DNA of 64,000 bases from Pseudomonas lini. Lineage in GTDB: Bacteria; Pseudomonadota; Gammaproteobacteria; Pseudomonadales; Pseudomonadaceae. The first letter of the stretch is position 1; each line of letters begins with the position of its first letter. Position numbers and translations under genes: made by a program. The notes under the pieces were generated by a model that was not told the DNA's origin, ran no database searches, and saw nothing but the letters and a program-made list of their open reading frames with translations. This document shows positions 8,564 to 17,386 of this stretch, one piece after another. The stretch lies in NCBI RefSeq assembly GCF_030812475.1, contig NZ_JAUSSR010000013.1, forward strand, positions 124,001 through 188,000. The letters run 5' to 3'.

Positions 8564-8591
8564 CATAAGCCAGCTCTCGAGCTGGCTTATG
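8564..8591 (+). terminator. perfect 12-bp hairpin between tig and clpP
   Basis: CATAAGCCAGCT and AGCTGGCTTATG pair fully around a CTCG loop, but no T-run follows. It is more likely an attenuator, pause or RNA-stability element than a full terminator. Confidence 0.6.
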
Positions 8592-8630
8592 CGTATTCAA
8601 GACAAAACTATTTGGGAGCGACTGCAGAGC

Positions 8631-9266
8631 ATGTTCCGTAATTCTTATATTCAGCAGAACTCTGATATCCAGGCCGCAGGCGGCCTGGTCCCGATGGTTG
8701 TCGAGCAGTCCGCTCGCGGCGAGCGCGCCTATGACATCTACTCGCGCCTCCTCAAGGAACGAGTGATCTTCCTGGTGGGTCCGGTAGAGGACTACATGGC
8801 CAACCTGATCTGTGCGCAGCTGTTGTTCCTTGAAGCGGAAAACCCGGACAAGGACATCCATCTCTACATCAACTCCCCGGGCGGTTCGGTGACGGCGGGC
8901 ATGTCGATCTACGACACCATGCAGTTCATCAAGCCGAACGTGTCGACCACCTGTATCGGTCAGGCGTGCAGCATGGGCGCGTTCCTGCTCACGGCTGGTG
9001 CCGCCGGCAAGCGTTACTGCCTGCCGAACTCGCGAGTGATGATTCACCAGCCGCTGGGCGGTTTCCAGGGCCAGGCGTCGGACATCGAAATCCATGCCAA
9101 GGAAATCCTCTTCATTCGTGAGCGTCTCAACACGCTGATGGCCAAGCACAGCGGACACACGCTTGAAGAAATCGAGCGCGACACCAACCGCGACAACTTC
9201 ATGAGTGCAGAAGCCGCCCGTGAATACGGGTTGATCGATCAAGTGATCGACCAGCGCCCCGCTTAA
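8631..9266 (+). CDS. clpP: ATP-dependent Clp protease proteolytic subunit
   Basis: A 211-residue serine protease. The start MFRNSYIQQN is preferred over an ATG 42 bp upstream because it gives the usual ClpP length. The catalytic triad is Ser 114 (GQACSMGAF), His 139 (VMIHQPLGG) and Asp 188. ClpP forms a double heptameric ring that degrades proteins unfolded by ClpX or ClpA. It lies 110 bp upstream of clpX in the same direction. Confidence 0.98.
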   Translation: MFRNSYIQQNSDIQAAGGLVPMVVEQSARGERAYDIYSRLLKERVIFLVGPVEDYMANLICAQLLFLEAENPDKDIHLYINSPGGSVTAGMSIYDTMQFIKPNVSTTCIGQACSMGAFLLTAGAAGKRYCLPNSRVMIHQPLGGFQGQASDIEIHAKEILFIRERLNTLMAKHSGHTLEEIERDTNRDNFMSAEAAREYGLIDQVIDQRPA

Positions 9267-9376
9267 TAAGCAGCTCAAAATAAGGTTGGTTGGCTTGTCT
9301 GGCCACCCGCGGGCTTGAAAAAGCCCGCAATAGCCTTCATCTTGTGTTGCAAGCCTATCGGATTTGGATCGAACGA

Positions 9377-10660
9377 ATGACTGACACCCGCAACGGCGAG
9401 GACAACGGCAAATTGCTCTATTGCTCCTTCTGCGGCAAAAGCCAGCATGAAGTGCGCAAATTGATTGCCGGCCCCTCGGTCTTTATTTGCGACGAATGCG
9501 TCGACCTGTGCAATGACATCATCCGCGAGGAGGTGCAGGAAGCCCAGGCCGAGAGCAGCGCGCATAAATTGCCTTCGCCTAAAGAAATCAGCGGCATCCT
9601 TGATCAGTACGTGATTGGTCAAGAGCGTGCGAAAAAGGTTCTGGCCGTAGCGGTGTACAACCACTACAAGCGCTTGAACCAGCGTGACAAGAAGAATGAC
9701 GACGTCGAACTCGGCAAAAGCAACATCCTGCTGATCGGCCCGACAGGCTCGGGTAAAACCCTGCTTGCCGAAACACTGGCCCGCTTGCTGAACGTTCCGT
9801 TCACCATCGCCGACGCAACCACCCTCACCGAGGCGGGTTACGTGGGTGAAGATGTCGAGAACATCATTCAGAAGCTGCTGCAGAAGTGCGATTACGACGT
9901 GGAAAAAGCCCAGATGGGCATTGTCTACATCGATGAGATCGACAAGATCTCGCGCAAGTCTGACAACCCGTCGATCACCCGGGACGTTTCCGGTGAAGGC
10001 GTGCAGCAGGCCCTGCTCAAGTTGATCGAAGGCACGGTCGCTTCCGTTCCGCCTCAAGGCGGTCGCAAGCATCCGCAGCAGGAATTCCTTCAGGTCGACA
10101 CCCGTAACATCCTGTTCATCTGCGGTGGTGCGTTCTCCGGTCTGGAAAAGGTTATTCAAAACCGTTCCACCAAGGGCGGCATCGGTTTCAACGCAGAAGT
10201 GCGCAGCAAGGAAGAAGGCAAGAAAGTCGGTGAATCCCTGCGTGAAGTCGAACCTGACGATCTGGTCAAGTTCGGTCTGATCCCGGAGTTCGTCGGTCGT
10301 CTGCCGGTCCTGGCCACGCTGGACGAGCTTGATGAAGCTGCGTTGATGCAGATTCTCACCGAGCCGAAAAATGCACTGACCAAGCAGTATGCCAAGTTGT
10401 TCGAGATGGAAGGTGTTGATCTGGAATTCCGGGCCGACGCGCTGAAATCGGTCGCCAAACGTGCCCTGGAACGCAAGACCGGTGCCCGTGGACTGCGTTC
10501 GATCCTCGAAGGCGTATTGCTCGACACCATGTACGAAATCCCCTCGCAGTCCGAGGTGAGTAAAGTCGTGATCGACGAAAGCGTCATCGAAGGCAAGTCC
10601 AAGCCACTGTATATCTACGAAAACAGTGAGCCGGCTGCCAAGGCAGCACCAGACGCCTAA
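9377..10660 (+). CDS. clpX: ATP-dependent Clp protease ATP-binding subunit ClpX
   Basis: A 427-residue AAA+ unfoldase. The N-terminal zinc-binding domain has Cys 16, 19, 38 and 41. Walker A is GPTGSGKT at 121-128, Walker B is VYIDEID near 185, and sensor and arginine-finger segments (GLIPEFVGRLP) follow. It unfolds tagged substrates and feeds them to ClpP. Its 3' end runs into a composite terminator that carries a REPIN. Confidence 0.98.
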   Translation: MTDTRNGEDNGKLLYCSFCGKSQHEVRKLIAGPSVFICDECVDLCNDIIREEVQEAQAESSAHKLPSPKEISGILDQYVIGQERAKKVLAVAVYNHYKRLNQRDKKNDDVELGKSNILLIGPTGSGKTLLAETLARLLNVPFTIADATTLTEAGYVGEDVENIIQKLLQKCDYDVEKAQMGIVYIDEIDKISRKSDNPSITRDVSGEGVQQALLKLIEGTVASVPPQGGRKHPQQEFLQVDTRNILFICGGAFSGLEKVIQNRSTKGGIGFNAEVRSKEEGKKVGESLREVEPDDLVKFGLIPEFVGRLPVLATLDELDEAALMQILTEPKNALTKQYAKLFEMEGVDLEFRADALKSVAKRALERKTGARGLRSILEGVLLDTMYEIPSQSEVSKVVIDESVIEGKSKPLYIYENSEPAAKAAPDA

Positions 10661-10682
10661 GCGTCACGCCGCCGCAACAAAG

Positions 10683-10842
10683 AAGGGGCCTTCGGGCTAA
10701 TGCCGGTCAGCTGTAGGAGCGAGCTTGCTCGCGATGGACGTTAACGATAACGCGTTCTTTCTGAATGAACGCGTTGCCCTTGAGATCATCGCGAGCAAGC
10801 TCGCTCCTACAGTCTGACCGGCATTAGTGCTGCGGGCCCCTT
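10683..10842 (+). terminator. clpX terminator with a REPIN in its loop
   Basis: An outer stem AAGGGGCC/GGCCCCTT and a middle stem CTAATGCCGGTCAG/CTGACCGGCATTAG (14 bp, perfect) flank an inner REPIN (10711-10813) of two inverted REPs around ACGTTAACGATAACGCG-type spacer. The whole 160 bp is a nested inverted repeat, followed by a short TTTGC. It looks as if a REPIN inserted into, or grew within, a transcription terminator. Confidence 0.75.
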
Positions 10843-10865
10843 TGCTATTGCGGTCGCATGCTTGT

Positions 10866-10892
10866 GCAGGAGCTGGCTTGCCAGCGAAAACG
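10866..10892. repeat. single REP half
   Basis: GCAGGAGCTGGCTTGCCAGC followed by GAAAACGG is one unpaired REP, in the leader region upstream of lon. Confidence 0.75.
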
Positions 10893-10980
10893 GCCCAACA
10901 GCCAACCCGGTTTTTCGATATATCCAAACCTTCACAAACACCACCTGAATCACCGATCTACAAAGCCATTCTTTTATCCG

Positions 10981-11010
10981 CTTGTTTTTTTCCAAACCAG
11001 CCCCCATCTT
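10981..11010 (+). promoter_or_regulatory. candidate sigma-32 heat-shock promoter of lon
   Basis: CTTGTTT, a 14-bp spacer and CCCCATCTT match the sigma-32 consensus (CTTGAAA, 13-15 bp, CCCCATNTA). The lon start codon follows 57 bp downstream. Confidence 0.65.
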
Positions 11011-11067
11011 GGTTTCAAGCTTACTTCCATCTGTTTACGGCCTTATGGCCGCCGTAGAGGCGAAATC

Positions 11068-13464
11068 ATGAAGACGACCATCGAATTGCCTCTCCTGCCA
11101 TTGCGTGATGTTGTGGTTTATCCGCACATGGTTATCCCGCTGTTCGTGGGGCGCGAGAAATCCATCGAAGCCCTCGAGGCAGCGATGACCGGCGACAAGC
11201 AGATCCTTCTGCTGGCTCAGAGAAACCCTGCTGACGACGATCCCGGTGAAGATGCACTCTATCGCGTAGGTACGATTGCGACCGTCCTGCAGCTGCTCAA
11301 GCTGCCTGATGGCACGGTCAAGGTTCTGGTCGAAGGTGAGCAGCGGGGCGCCGTGGAGCGCTTCAGCGAAGTGGACGGCCACTGCCGCGCCGAAGTCTCG
11401 CTGATCGACGAAACCGACGCGCCCGAGCGCGAGTCGGAAGTGTTTGTCCGCAGCCTGCTGGCTCAGTTCGAACAATATGTACAGCTGGGCAAGAAAGTCC
11501 CGGCTGAAGTCCTGTCGTCGCTCAACAGCATCGACGAGCCAGGCCGCCTGGTCGACACCATGGCCGCGCACATGGCCCTGAAGATCGAGCAGAAGCAGGA
11601 AATCCTCGAAATCATCGATTTGTCTGCCCGGGTCGAGCACGTCCTGGCGTTACTGGATGCCGAGATCGACCTGCTGCAGGTCGAAAAACGCATTCGCGGT
11701 CGCGTCAAGAAACAAATGGAGCGCAGCCAGCGCGAGTACTACCTGAATGAGCAGATGAAGGCCATTCAGAAAGAACTCGGCGACAGCGAGGAAGGCCACA
11801 ACGAAATCGAAGAGCTGAAAAAGCGCATCGATGCCGCCGGCCTGCCAAAGGACGCCCTGGCCAAGGCCCAGGGTGAACTGAACAAGCTGAAACAAATGTC
11901 GCCAATGTCCGCTGAAGCGACCGTGGTGCGTTCGTACATCGACTGGCTGGTCCAGGTGCCGTGGAAGGCCCAGAGCAAGGTGCGTCTGGACCTTGCCCGT
12001 GCCGAAGACATTCTCGACGCCGACCACTACGGCCTGGAAGAAGTCAAGGAGCGGATCCTCGAATACCTCGCCGTGCAAAAGCGCGTGAAGAAGATTCGCG
12101 GTCCGGTGTTGTGCCTGGTCGGTCCTCCGGGGGTGGGTAAAACCTCGCTGGCGGAGTCGATTGCCCACGCCACCAACCGCAAGTTCGTGCGCATGGCCCT
12201 CGGCGGTGTACGCGATGAAGCGGAAATTCGTGGTCATCGCCGGACGTATATCGGTTCGATGCCAGGAAGATTGATTCAAAAGATGACTAAGGTAGGGGTG
12301 CGCAACCCGCTGTTCCTGCTGGATGAAATCGACAAGATGGGCAGCGACATGCGTGGCGATCCGGCCTCGGCGTTGCTGGAAGTGCTCGATCCAGAGCAGA
12401 ACCACAACTTCAACGATCACTATCTGGAAGTCGACTACGACCTGTCCGATGTGATGTTCCTGTGCACCTCCAACTCCATGAACATTCCGCCGGCGCTGCT
12501 GGACCGGATGGAAGTGATTCGTCTGCCGGGCTACACCGAAGACGAGAAGATCAACATCGCCGTCAAATACCTTTCGCCCAAGCAGATCACTGCCAACGGC
12601 TTGAAGAAAGGCGAGCTGGAATTCGACGCCGAAGCGATCCGCGACATCATCCGCTACTACACCCGCGAAGCCGGTGTACGTGGGCTTGAGCGCCAGATTG
12701 CCAAGGTTTGCCGCAAGGCGGTCAAAGAGCATGCGCTGGAAAAACGCTTCTCGGTGAAGGTCACCGCCGACATGCTGGAGCATTTCCTCGGGGTGCGTAA
12801 ATTCCGCTACGGCCTGGCTGAATCCCAGGACCAGATCGGTCAGGTCACCGGCCTGGCGTGGACTCAGGTGGGCGGCGAATTGTTGACCATCGAAGCCGCT
12901 GTCGTTCCAGGCAAGGGCCAACTGATCAAGACCGGTTCCCTGGGTGACGTGATGGTTGAATCGATCACCGCAGCCCTGACCGTGGTGCGCAGCCGCGCGA
13001 AGAGCCTCGGCATTCCCCTGGACTTCCACGAGAAGCGTGACACCCACATCCATATGCCGGAAGGGGCGACCCCGAAGGATGGCCCTAGCGCTGGTGTAGG
13101 CATGTGCACGGCCCTGGTCTCGGCATTGACCGGGATTCCCGTTCGCGCGGACGTCGCCATGACCGGTGAAATCACCCTGCGTGGCCAGGTGCTGGCGATC
13201 GGTGGCCTGAAAGAAAAACTGCTCGCGGCTCACCGTGGTGGAATCAAGACGGTGATCATTCCTGAAGAGAACGTACGCGATCTGAAGGAAATTCCGGACA
13301 ATATCAAAGCAGATCTTCAGATTAAACCGGTTAAATGGATTGACGAGGTCCTGCAAATTGCGCTGCAATACGCGCCGGAGCCCTTGCCGGATGTGGCTCC
13401 CGAGATCGTCGCAAAGGATGAAAAACGCGAGTCTGACTCTAAGGAAAGAATTAGCACGCATTAG
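11068..13464 (+). CDS. lon: ATP-dependent protease Lon
   Basis: A 798-residue LonA protease; the ATG follows AGAGGCGAAATC. It has a LAN substrate-binding domain at 1-200, a coiled coil, an AAA+ module with Walker A GPPGVGKTS near 350 and Walker B FLLDEIDKM, and a C-terminal Ser-Lys protease domain with the catalytic PKDGPSAG motif. It degrades misfolded and regulatory proteins. The acidic/basic tail (KDEKRESDSKERIS) is variable. A sigma-32-like promoter lies upstream. Confidence 0.98.
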   Translation: MKTTIELPLLPLRDVVVYPHMVIPLFVGREKSIEALEAAMTGDKQILLLAQRNPADDDPGEDALYRVGTIATVLQLLKLPDGTVKVLVEGEQRGAVERFSEVDGHCRAEVSLIDETDAPERESEVFVRSLLAQFEQYVQLGKKVPAEVLSSLNSIDEPGRLVDTMAAHMALKIEQKQEILEIIDLSARVEHVLALLDAEIDLLQVEKRIRGRVKKQMERSQREYYLNEQMKAIQKELGDSEEGHNEIEELKKRIDAAGLPKDALAKAQGELNKLKQMSPMSAEATVVRSYIDWLVQVPWKAQSKVRLDLARAEDILDADHYGLEEVKERILEYLAVQKRVKKIRGPVLCLVGPPGVGKTSLAESIAHATNRKFVRMALGGVRDEAEIRGHRRTYIGSMPGRLIQKMTKVGVRNPLFLLDEIDKMGSDMRGDPASALLEVLDPEQNHNFNDHYLEVDYDLSDVMFLCTSNSMNIPPALLDRMEVIRLPGYTEDEKINIAVKYLSPKQITANGLKKGELEFDAEAIRDIIRYYTREAGVRGLERQIAKVCRKAVKEHALEKRFSVKVTADMLEHFLGVRKFRYGLAESQDQIGQVTGLAWTQVGGELLTIEAAVVPGKGQLIKTGSLGDVMVESITAALTVVRSRAKSLGIPLDFHEKRDTHIHMPEGATPKDGPSAGVGMCTALVSALTGIPVRADVAMTGEITLRGQVLAIGGLKEKLLAAHRGGIKTVIIPEENVRDLKEIPDNIKADLQIKPVKWIDEVLQIALQYAPEPLPDVAPEIVAKDEKRESDSKERISTH

Positions 13465-13487
13465 TACGCATTTGCCTGAGGGGCTTG

Positions 13488-13516
13488 TTGACGCTGTTTA
13501 GGGCCCTTGTTATAAA
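13488..13516 (+). promoter_or_regulatory. sigma-70 promoter of hupB
   Basis: TTGACG, a 17-bp spacer and TATAAA give a near-consensus promoter, 97 bp upstream of the hupB start. It fits an abundant nucleoid protein. Confidence 0.8.
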
Positions 13517-13612
13517 GCGGCTCTTAAGTGTCTGTAGGCCATTCAGCACTCGTTTTTTTGCTTTCACCAAAAAACTTAGAATCATACTCAAATAGATATA
13601 AGGGGACTTAGA

Positions 13613-13885
13613 GTGAACAAGTCGGAACTGATTGATGCTATCGCTGCATCCGCTGATATCCCGAAAGCTGCTGCTGGCCGCGCGCTGGACGCTGTAATCG
13701 AATCCGTCACTGGCGCTCTCAAGGCTGGCGACTCTGTTGTTCTGGTGGGTTTCGGTACGTTCTCCGTCACCGATCGTCCAGCTCGCATTGGTCGTAACCC
13801 ACAGACCGGTAAGACGCTGGAAATCGCAGCCGCCAAAAAACCAGGTTTCAAAGCTGGTAAAGCACTGAAAGAAGCTGTCAACTAA
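13613..13885 (+). CDS. hupB: nucleoid-associated protein HU-beta
   Basis: A 90-residue protein from a GTG start (MNKSELIDAIAASADI) after AGGGGACTTAGA. It has the complete HU fold: helical dimerisation region, GDSVVLVGFGTF and the DNA-binding arm RPARIGRNPQTGK. HU bends DNA and compacts the nucleoid. Its place directly after lon is the standard gamma-proteobacterial order. Confidence 0.98.
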   Translation: MNKSELIDAIAASADIPKAAAGRALDAVIESVTGALKAGDSVVLVGFGTFSVTDRPARIGRNPQTGKTLEIAAAKKPGFKAGKALKEAVN

Positions 13886-13938
13886 GTTCGATTCAGGTTT
13901 TTGCCTATCCGGGTCGGGGTCATACCTGACCTGGCAGC

Positions 13939-14016
13939 GGAGCGGTCGTCCAGTCGGCAATTCGCCGTGCCGAGACACCGAGGGTCGCATGTTCGAACCC
14001 TCGATCCGCTCCGCCA
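13939..14016 (+). ncRNA. tRNA-Asp-like RNA, degenerate
   Basis: The ends match tRNA-Asp: GGAGCGGT at the start, CAGTCGG in the D-loop, GGGTCGC before the T-loop, GTTCGA, and TCCGCTCCGCCA at the end, with a perfect 7-bp acceptor stem, G73 and an encoded CCA. The middle is wrong: GTCC has no partner for the D-stem, the anticodon region (CCGTGCCGAGACACCG) forms only a mismatched stem with a 6-nt loop and no GTC anticodon, and the T-stem does not pair canonically. Instead CGAGGGT and ACCCTCG form a 7-bp stem. A terminator follows at once, so it may be transcribed. It could be a decayed tRNA gene or a repurposed tRNA-like RNA. Confidence 0.6.
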
Positions 14017-14024
14017 GTTACGAG

Positions 14025-14052
14025 AAGGCGCATCCTCGGATGCGCCTTTCTT
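14025..14052 (+). terminator. Rho-independent terminator after the tRNA-like RNA
   Basis: AAGGCGCATCC and GGATGCGCCTT pair perfectly around TC, followed by TCTTCT. Confidence 0.85.
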
Positions 14053-14118
14053 CTATCCGGATTCTACCCACGCTCCACGGTTGCCTAATTTTGAAGTTCA
14101 ACCGTTTCTGGGGGACGC

Positions 14119-15990
14119 ATGCTGCAGAATATCAGGGACAATTCACAAGGCTGGATTGCCAAGACCATCATCGGGATCATCGTTGTACTGATGGCGTTCA
14201 CCGGTGTCGAAGCCATTTTCCAGGCCACGACGAACAGCCAGAACGCGGCCAAGGTCAATGGTGAAGAAATCAGTCAGGGCGAGCTGAGCCAGGCGGTCGA
14301 TATGCAACGCCGTCAACTCATGCAACAGCTGGGCAAGGACTTCGATGCTTCCTTGCTCGACGAAAAAATGTTGCGCGAATCGGCCCTCAAAGGCTTGATC
14401 GATCGCAAACTGCTGCTCCAGGGCGCAGAAAAATCCGATTTCGCTTTTTCCGAAGCGGCTTTGGACCAGGTGATCCTGCAAACGCCTGAATTCCAGGTGG
14501 ACGGTGCGTTCAACGCCGAGCGTTTCGACCAGGTCATCCGTCAACTCGGTTACAGCCGCCTGCAATTCCGCCAGATGCTGGCTCAGGAAATGTTGATCGG
14601 CCAGCTGCGTGCCGGCCTGGCAGGCAGCGGTTTCGTCACCGACGCACAGGTGCTGGCCTTCGCCCGTCTGGAAAAACAGACCCGCGATTTCGCTGCGCTG
14701 AACGTCAAGGCCGACCCGGCGGCGGTGAAGCTGACCGACGACGAAGTCAAAGCCTACTACGACGAGCACGCAAAGGAATTCATGACGCCGGATCAGGTGG
14801 TCATCGATTACCTCGAGTTGAAGAAGTCATCCTTCTTCGATCAGGTCAGCGTCAAGGACGAAGACCTGCAAACGGCGTATCAGAAAGAAACCGCGAACTT
14901 GTCCGAACAGCGTCGGGCCGCGCACATTCTGATCGAAGTGAACGATAAGGTGACCGAGGCGCAAGCCAAGGCCAGGATCGAAGAAGTCCAGGCACGTCTG
15001 GCCAAGGGCGAGCAATTCGAGGCGCTGGCCAAGGAATTCTCCCAGGACCCGGGTTCGGCCAATAACGGCGGCGACCTCGGTTTCGCAGGTCCTGGTGTCT
15101 ACGATCCAGCCTTTGAAACCGCGCTGTATGCGTTGGCCAAGGATCAGGTCTCGGAGCCGGTTCGCACCGACTTCGGTTTCCACTTGATCAAGCTGCTGGG
15201 TGTCGAAGCGCCGCAAATCCCGACCTTCGCCAGCCTGAAAGACAAGCTGACCCGCGAGCTGAAAACCCAGCAGGTCGAACAGCGTTTCGTCGAGGCGACC
15301 AAGCAACTGGAAGACTCGGCGTTCGAGTCCTCCGACCTGGCCCAGCCGGCGCAAGACTTGAAGCTGACCGTGCACACCTCCAAGCCGTTCGGTCGTGAAG
15401 GCGGCGAAGGGCTGGCGGCCAACCGCGCCGTGGTCACCGCTGCATTCAGTCCTGAAGTGCTGGATGAGGGTGCCAACAGCACCGCCATCGAACTCGATCC
15501 GGAAACCGTGATCGTGCTGCGCGCCAAGGAGCACCTGAAACCGGCGCAATTGCCGCTCGAAAGCGTATCTGCCGCGATCCGTGGGCAATTGACCAAGGAG
15601 CACGCCAGTGCTGCCGCCAAGACCAAGGCCGATGAGTTGATCGTCAGCCTGCGCGAGGGCAAGGCCCCTGCGGACCAGGCCTTCGATGGCCAGAACTGGA
15701 AAGTCACCACTGCAGCCACTCGGACTCAGGAAGGCATCGACCCGACTGTACTGCAAGCGCTGTTCCGGATGCCCAAGCCCGCCGCGAAGGACAAACCGAC
15801 CTTCAACAGCGTGACCCTGGCCGATGGCAGTCTGGTGATCGTGCGTCTCGATGGCGTGAACGAAGCGGCGGCACCGACCGATGAAGAGAAGGACCAGTAC
15901 CGTCGCTTCCTCGCGTCGCGCATTGGCCAGCAAGACTTTGCGGCTTATCGCAAACAGCTGGAAGCCGAAGCGGACATCGAGCGGTTCTGA
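14119..15990 (+). CDS. ppiD: periplasmic folding chaperone PpiD (SurA-like, parvulin domain)
   Basis: A 623-residue inner-membrane-anchored protein. Residues 1-12 are cytosolic, a single transmembrane helix spans roughly 14-34 (AKTIIGIIVVLMAFTGVEAI), and the rest faces the periplasm. A SurA-type N-terminal chaperone region is followed by a parvulin PPIase domain around 265-360 (RAAHILIEV ... NNGGDLGF). It helps newly translocated proteins fold near the Sec translocon. A strong terminator closes the unit. Confidence 0.95.
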   Translation: MLQNIRDNSQGWIAKTIIGIIVVLMAFTGVEAIFQATTNSQNAAKVNGEEISQGELSQAVDMQRRQLMQQLGKDFDASLLDEKMLRESALKGLIDRKLLLQGAEKSDFAFSEAALDQVILQTPEFQVDGAFNAERFDQVIRQLGYSRLQFRQMLAQEMLIGQLRAGLAGSGFVTDAQVLAFARLEKQTRDFAALNVKADPAAVKLTDDEVKAYYDEHAKEFMTPDQVVIDYLELKKSSFFDQVSVKDEDLQTAYQKETANLSEQRRAAHILIEVNDKVTEAQAKARIEEVQARLAKGEQFEALAKEFSQDPGSANNGGDLGFAGPGVYDPAFETALYALAKDQVSEPVRTDFGFHLIKLLGVEAPQIPTFASLKDKLTRELKTQQVEQRFVEATKQLEDSAFESSDLAQPAQDLKLTVHTSKPFGREGGEGLAANRAVVTAAFSPEVLDEGANSTAIELDPETVIVLRAKEHLKPAQLPLESVSAAIRGQLTKEHASAAAKTKADELIVSLREGKAPADQAFDGQNWKVTTAATRTQEGIDPTVLQALFRMPKPAAKDKPTFNSVTLADGSLVIVRLDGVNEAAAPTDEEKDQYRRFLASRIGQQDFAAYRKQLEAEADIERF

Positions 15991-16017
15991 TGCCTGATTG
16001 AGGTTTGCGCAACACAA

Positions 16018-16050
16018 GGACCCCGGCCCATCGCCGGGGTCTTTTTTTTT
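16018..16050 (+). terminator. Rho-independent terminator after ppiD
   Basis: GACCCCGGC and GCCGGGGTC form the stem, followed by nine T. Confidence 0.95.
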
Positions 16051-16208
16051 GCAAAATGCCCTGCCCATCGGAACGCTGAAATCATCAAGGGACTTTCCTG
16101 CCCATAAACGGTCAGTTGTCGTGTAACCGTTTTAAGACACCAATCGGTGCGACGCTAAGCATCGATCTGTTGCACAATGTGCCCCGTACCGTTTCTTCAG
16201 GATGTTCA

Positions 16209-17051
16209 ATGTCTAAATCAATTCCCATGCATGTCGTCGGGCTGGCTCTGGTATTGGCCGCCGCTGCCGGCTGCTCGTCGGAGAAGACCGCCATTTATGA
16301 GCATGAGAACTTCGACGACTCCGGTACCTTTTCCCGCAATTACCCGGTGACCGATGCGCAGACCTGCGAGGCCGCCCGTCGGGCGTTGCTCAGCCAGGGC
16401 TACATCATCACCAGCAGCGACCCGAAACTGGTCAGCGGCCACAAGAGCTTCCAGCAGACCGGCGATACCCACATGGAGATCAGCTTCAGTGTGGTCTGCG
16501 CCGATGATGGCTCCGAGGGTCATCATGCGACCATGTTCGCCAACGCCCTGCAGGACCGCTATGCGCTGAAGAAGACCAACAACTCCGCCAGCCTTGGCGT
16601 GGGTGTGTTGGGCTCGGTATCGATGCCGATCGGCTCGTCCGACGACTCGATGGTCAAGGTCGCCAGCGAAACCGTGTCCTCGGCCAAGTTCTACGAGCGT
16701 TTCTTCACCCTGGTCGAGCTGTTCCTGCCACCGGAAGCGAAGAAGGCTGCACACATCAAGGAAAAACCGAAAACCGACCTGGGCGTGCCTGAGGCCAAGG
16801 CCGAACCGGCTCAATTGGCGCCGACGCCTGCACCGGCGGCCGCGCCTGCGCCTGCGCCGGCCCAGGAGCCTGAACAGCAACCGGCACCGGCGTCCGCCGA
16901 GCCGGTGGCACCGCCGCCTGAAACCGCACCGATTACCCCGGCCGAGAACAGCGAGCCGGCGTCATCTACCGACAGCGGCACCGCACCGGCGGGCTCGAGC
17001 CTGCCACCACCGAGCGAGCCGATTCCGGCGATGCCGGTCACTGCCCAGTAA
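16209..17051 (+). CDS. DUF2242-type lipoprotein with Pro/Ala-rich tail
   Basis: A 280-residue protein with signal peptide and lipobox AAGC near residue 22. Residues 30-180 form a compact domain (CEAARRALLSQGYIITSSDP, VSGHKSFQQ, EISFSVVCADD, MPIGSSDDSMVKVASETV) that I associate with DUF2242. Residues from about 200 to the end are low-complexity Pro/Ala/Glu repeats, as in proteins that span from the outer membrane towards peptidoglycan. The ATG at 16209 is taken because the signal peptide begins there. Function is unknown. Confidence 0.75.
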   Translation: MSKSIPMHVVGLALVLAAAAGCSSEKTAIYEHENFDDSGTFSRNYPVTDAQTCEAARRALLSQGYIITSSDPKLVSGHKSFQQTGDTHMEISFSVVCADDGSEGHHATMFANALQDRYALKKTNNSASLGVGVLGSVSMPIGSSDDSMVKVASETVSSAKFYERFFTLVELFLPPEAKKAAHIKEKPKTDLGVPEAKAEPAQLAPTPAPAAAPAPAPAQEPEQQPAPASAEPVAPPPETAPITPAENSEPASSTDSGTAPAGSSLPPPSEPIPAMPVTAQ

Positions 17052-17065
17052 TCGAGGCCGAGGTC

Positions 17066-17090
17066 AGGGGCGCCTTTGCCGGCGCCCCTT
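17066..17090 (+). terminator. terminator-like hairpin after the DUF2242 gene
   Basis: AGGGGCGCC and GGCGCCCCT pair around TTTGCC; only TTGAT follows, so it is moderate. Confidence 0.6.
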
Positions 17091-17296
17091 GATCGTTGAT
17101 CCGCGTCAACCCTGGTCACAATTCTGCGGCCCGTATAGGAAAAATCCCGGGATAAATTCCTGATCGCCTGCTACGTTTTATCAAGTAGCCGCGTCGTGTC
17201 TTGCCTGCGTCATTTGTTATTCACATGGGCACTTTATGCTCAGTGCGCAGGTCACTTATTCAGGCATTTTTTAAACCAAACCGTGGGGGATTGAAA

Positions 17297-17383
17297 ATGG
17301 ACGACTATCAAGAAGAACTGCTCGAGTATCAGGCATTCGAACTCGACCCGCTGGAACCTGCCGAAGACGCCACCGAGCTGTAG
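17297..17383 (+). CDS. 28-residue acidic peptide, unknown
   Basis: MDDYQEELLEYQAFELDPLE followed by PAEDATEL: 12 acidic residues in 28 and no basic residue. A GTGGGGGATTGAAA ribosome site stands at good distance. The 200 bp upstream have no gene and could hold its promoter. The peptide ends 3 bp before the stop of the convergent AraC gene. It is too short for family assignment, but composition plus ribosome site argue it is real. Confidence 0.55.
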   Translation: MDDYQEELLEYQAFELDPLEPAEDATEL

Positions 17384-17386
17384 GCG

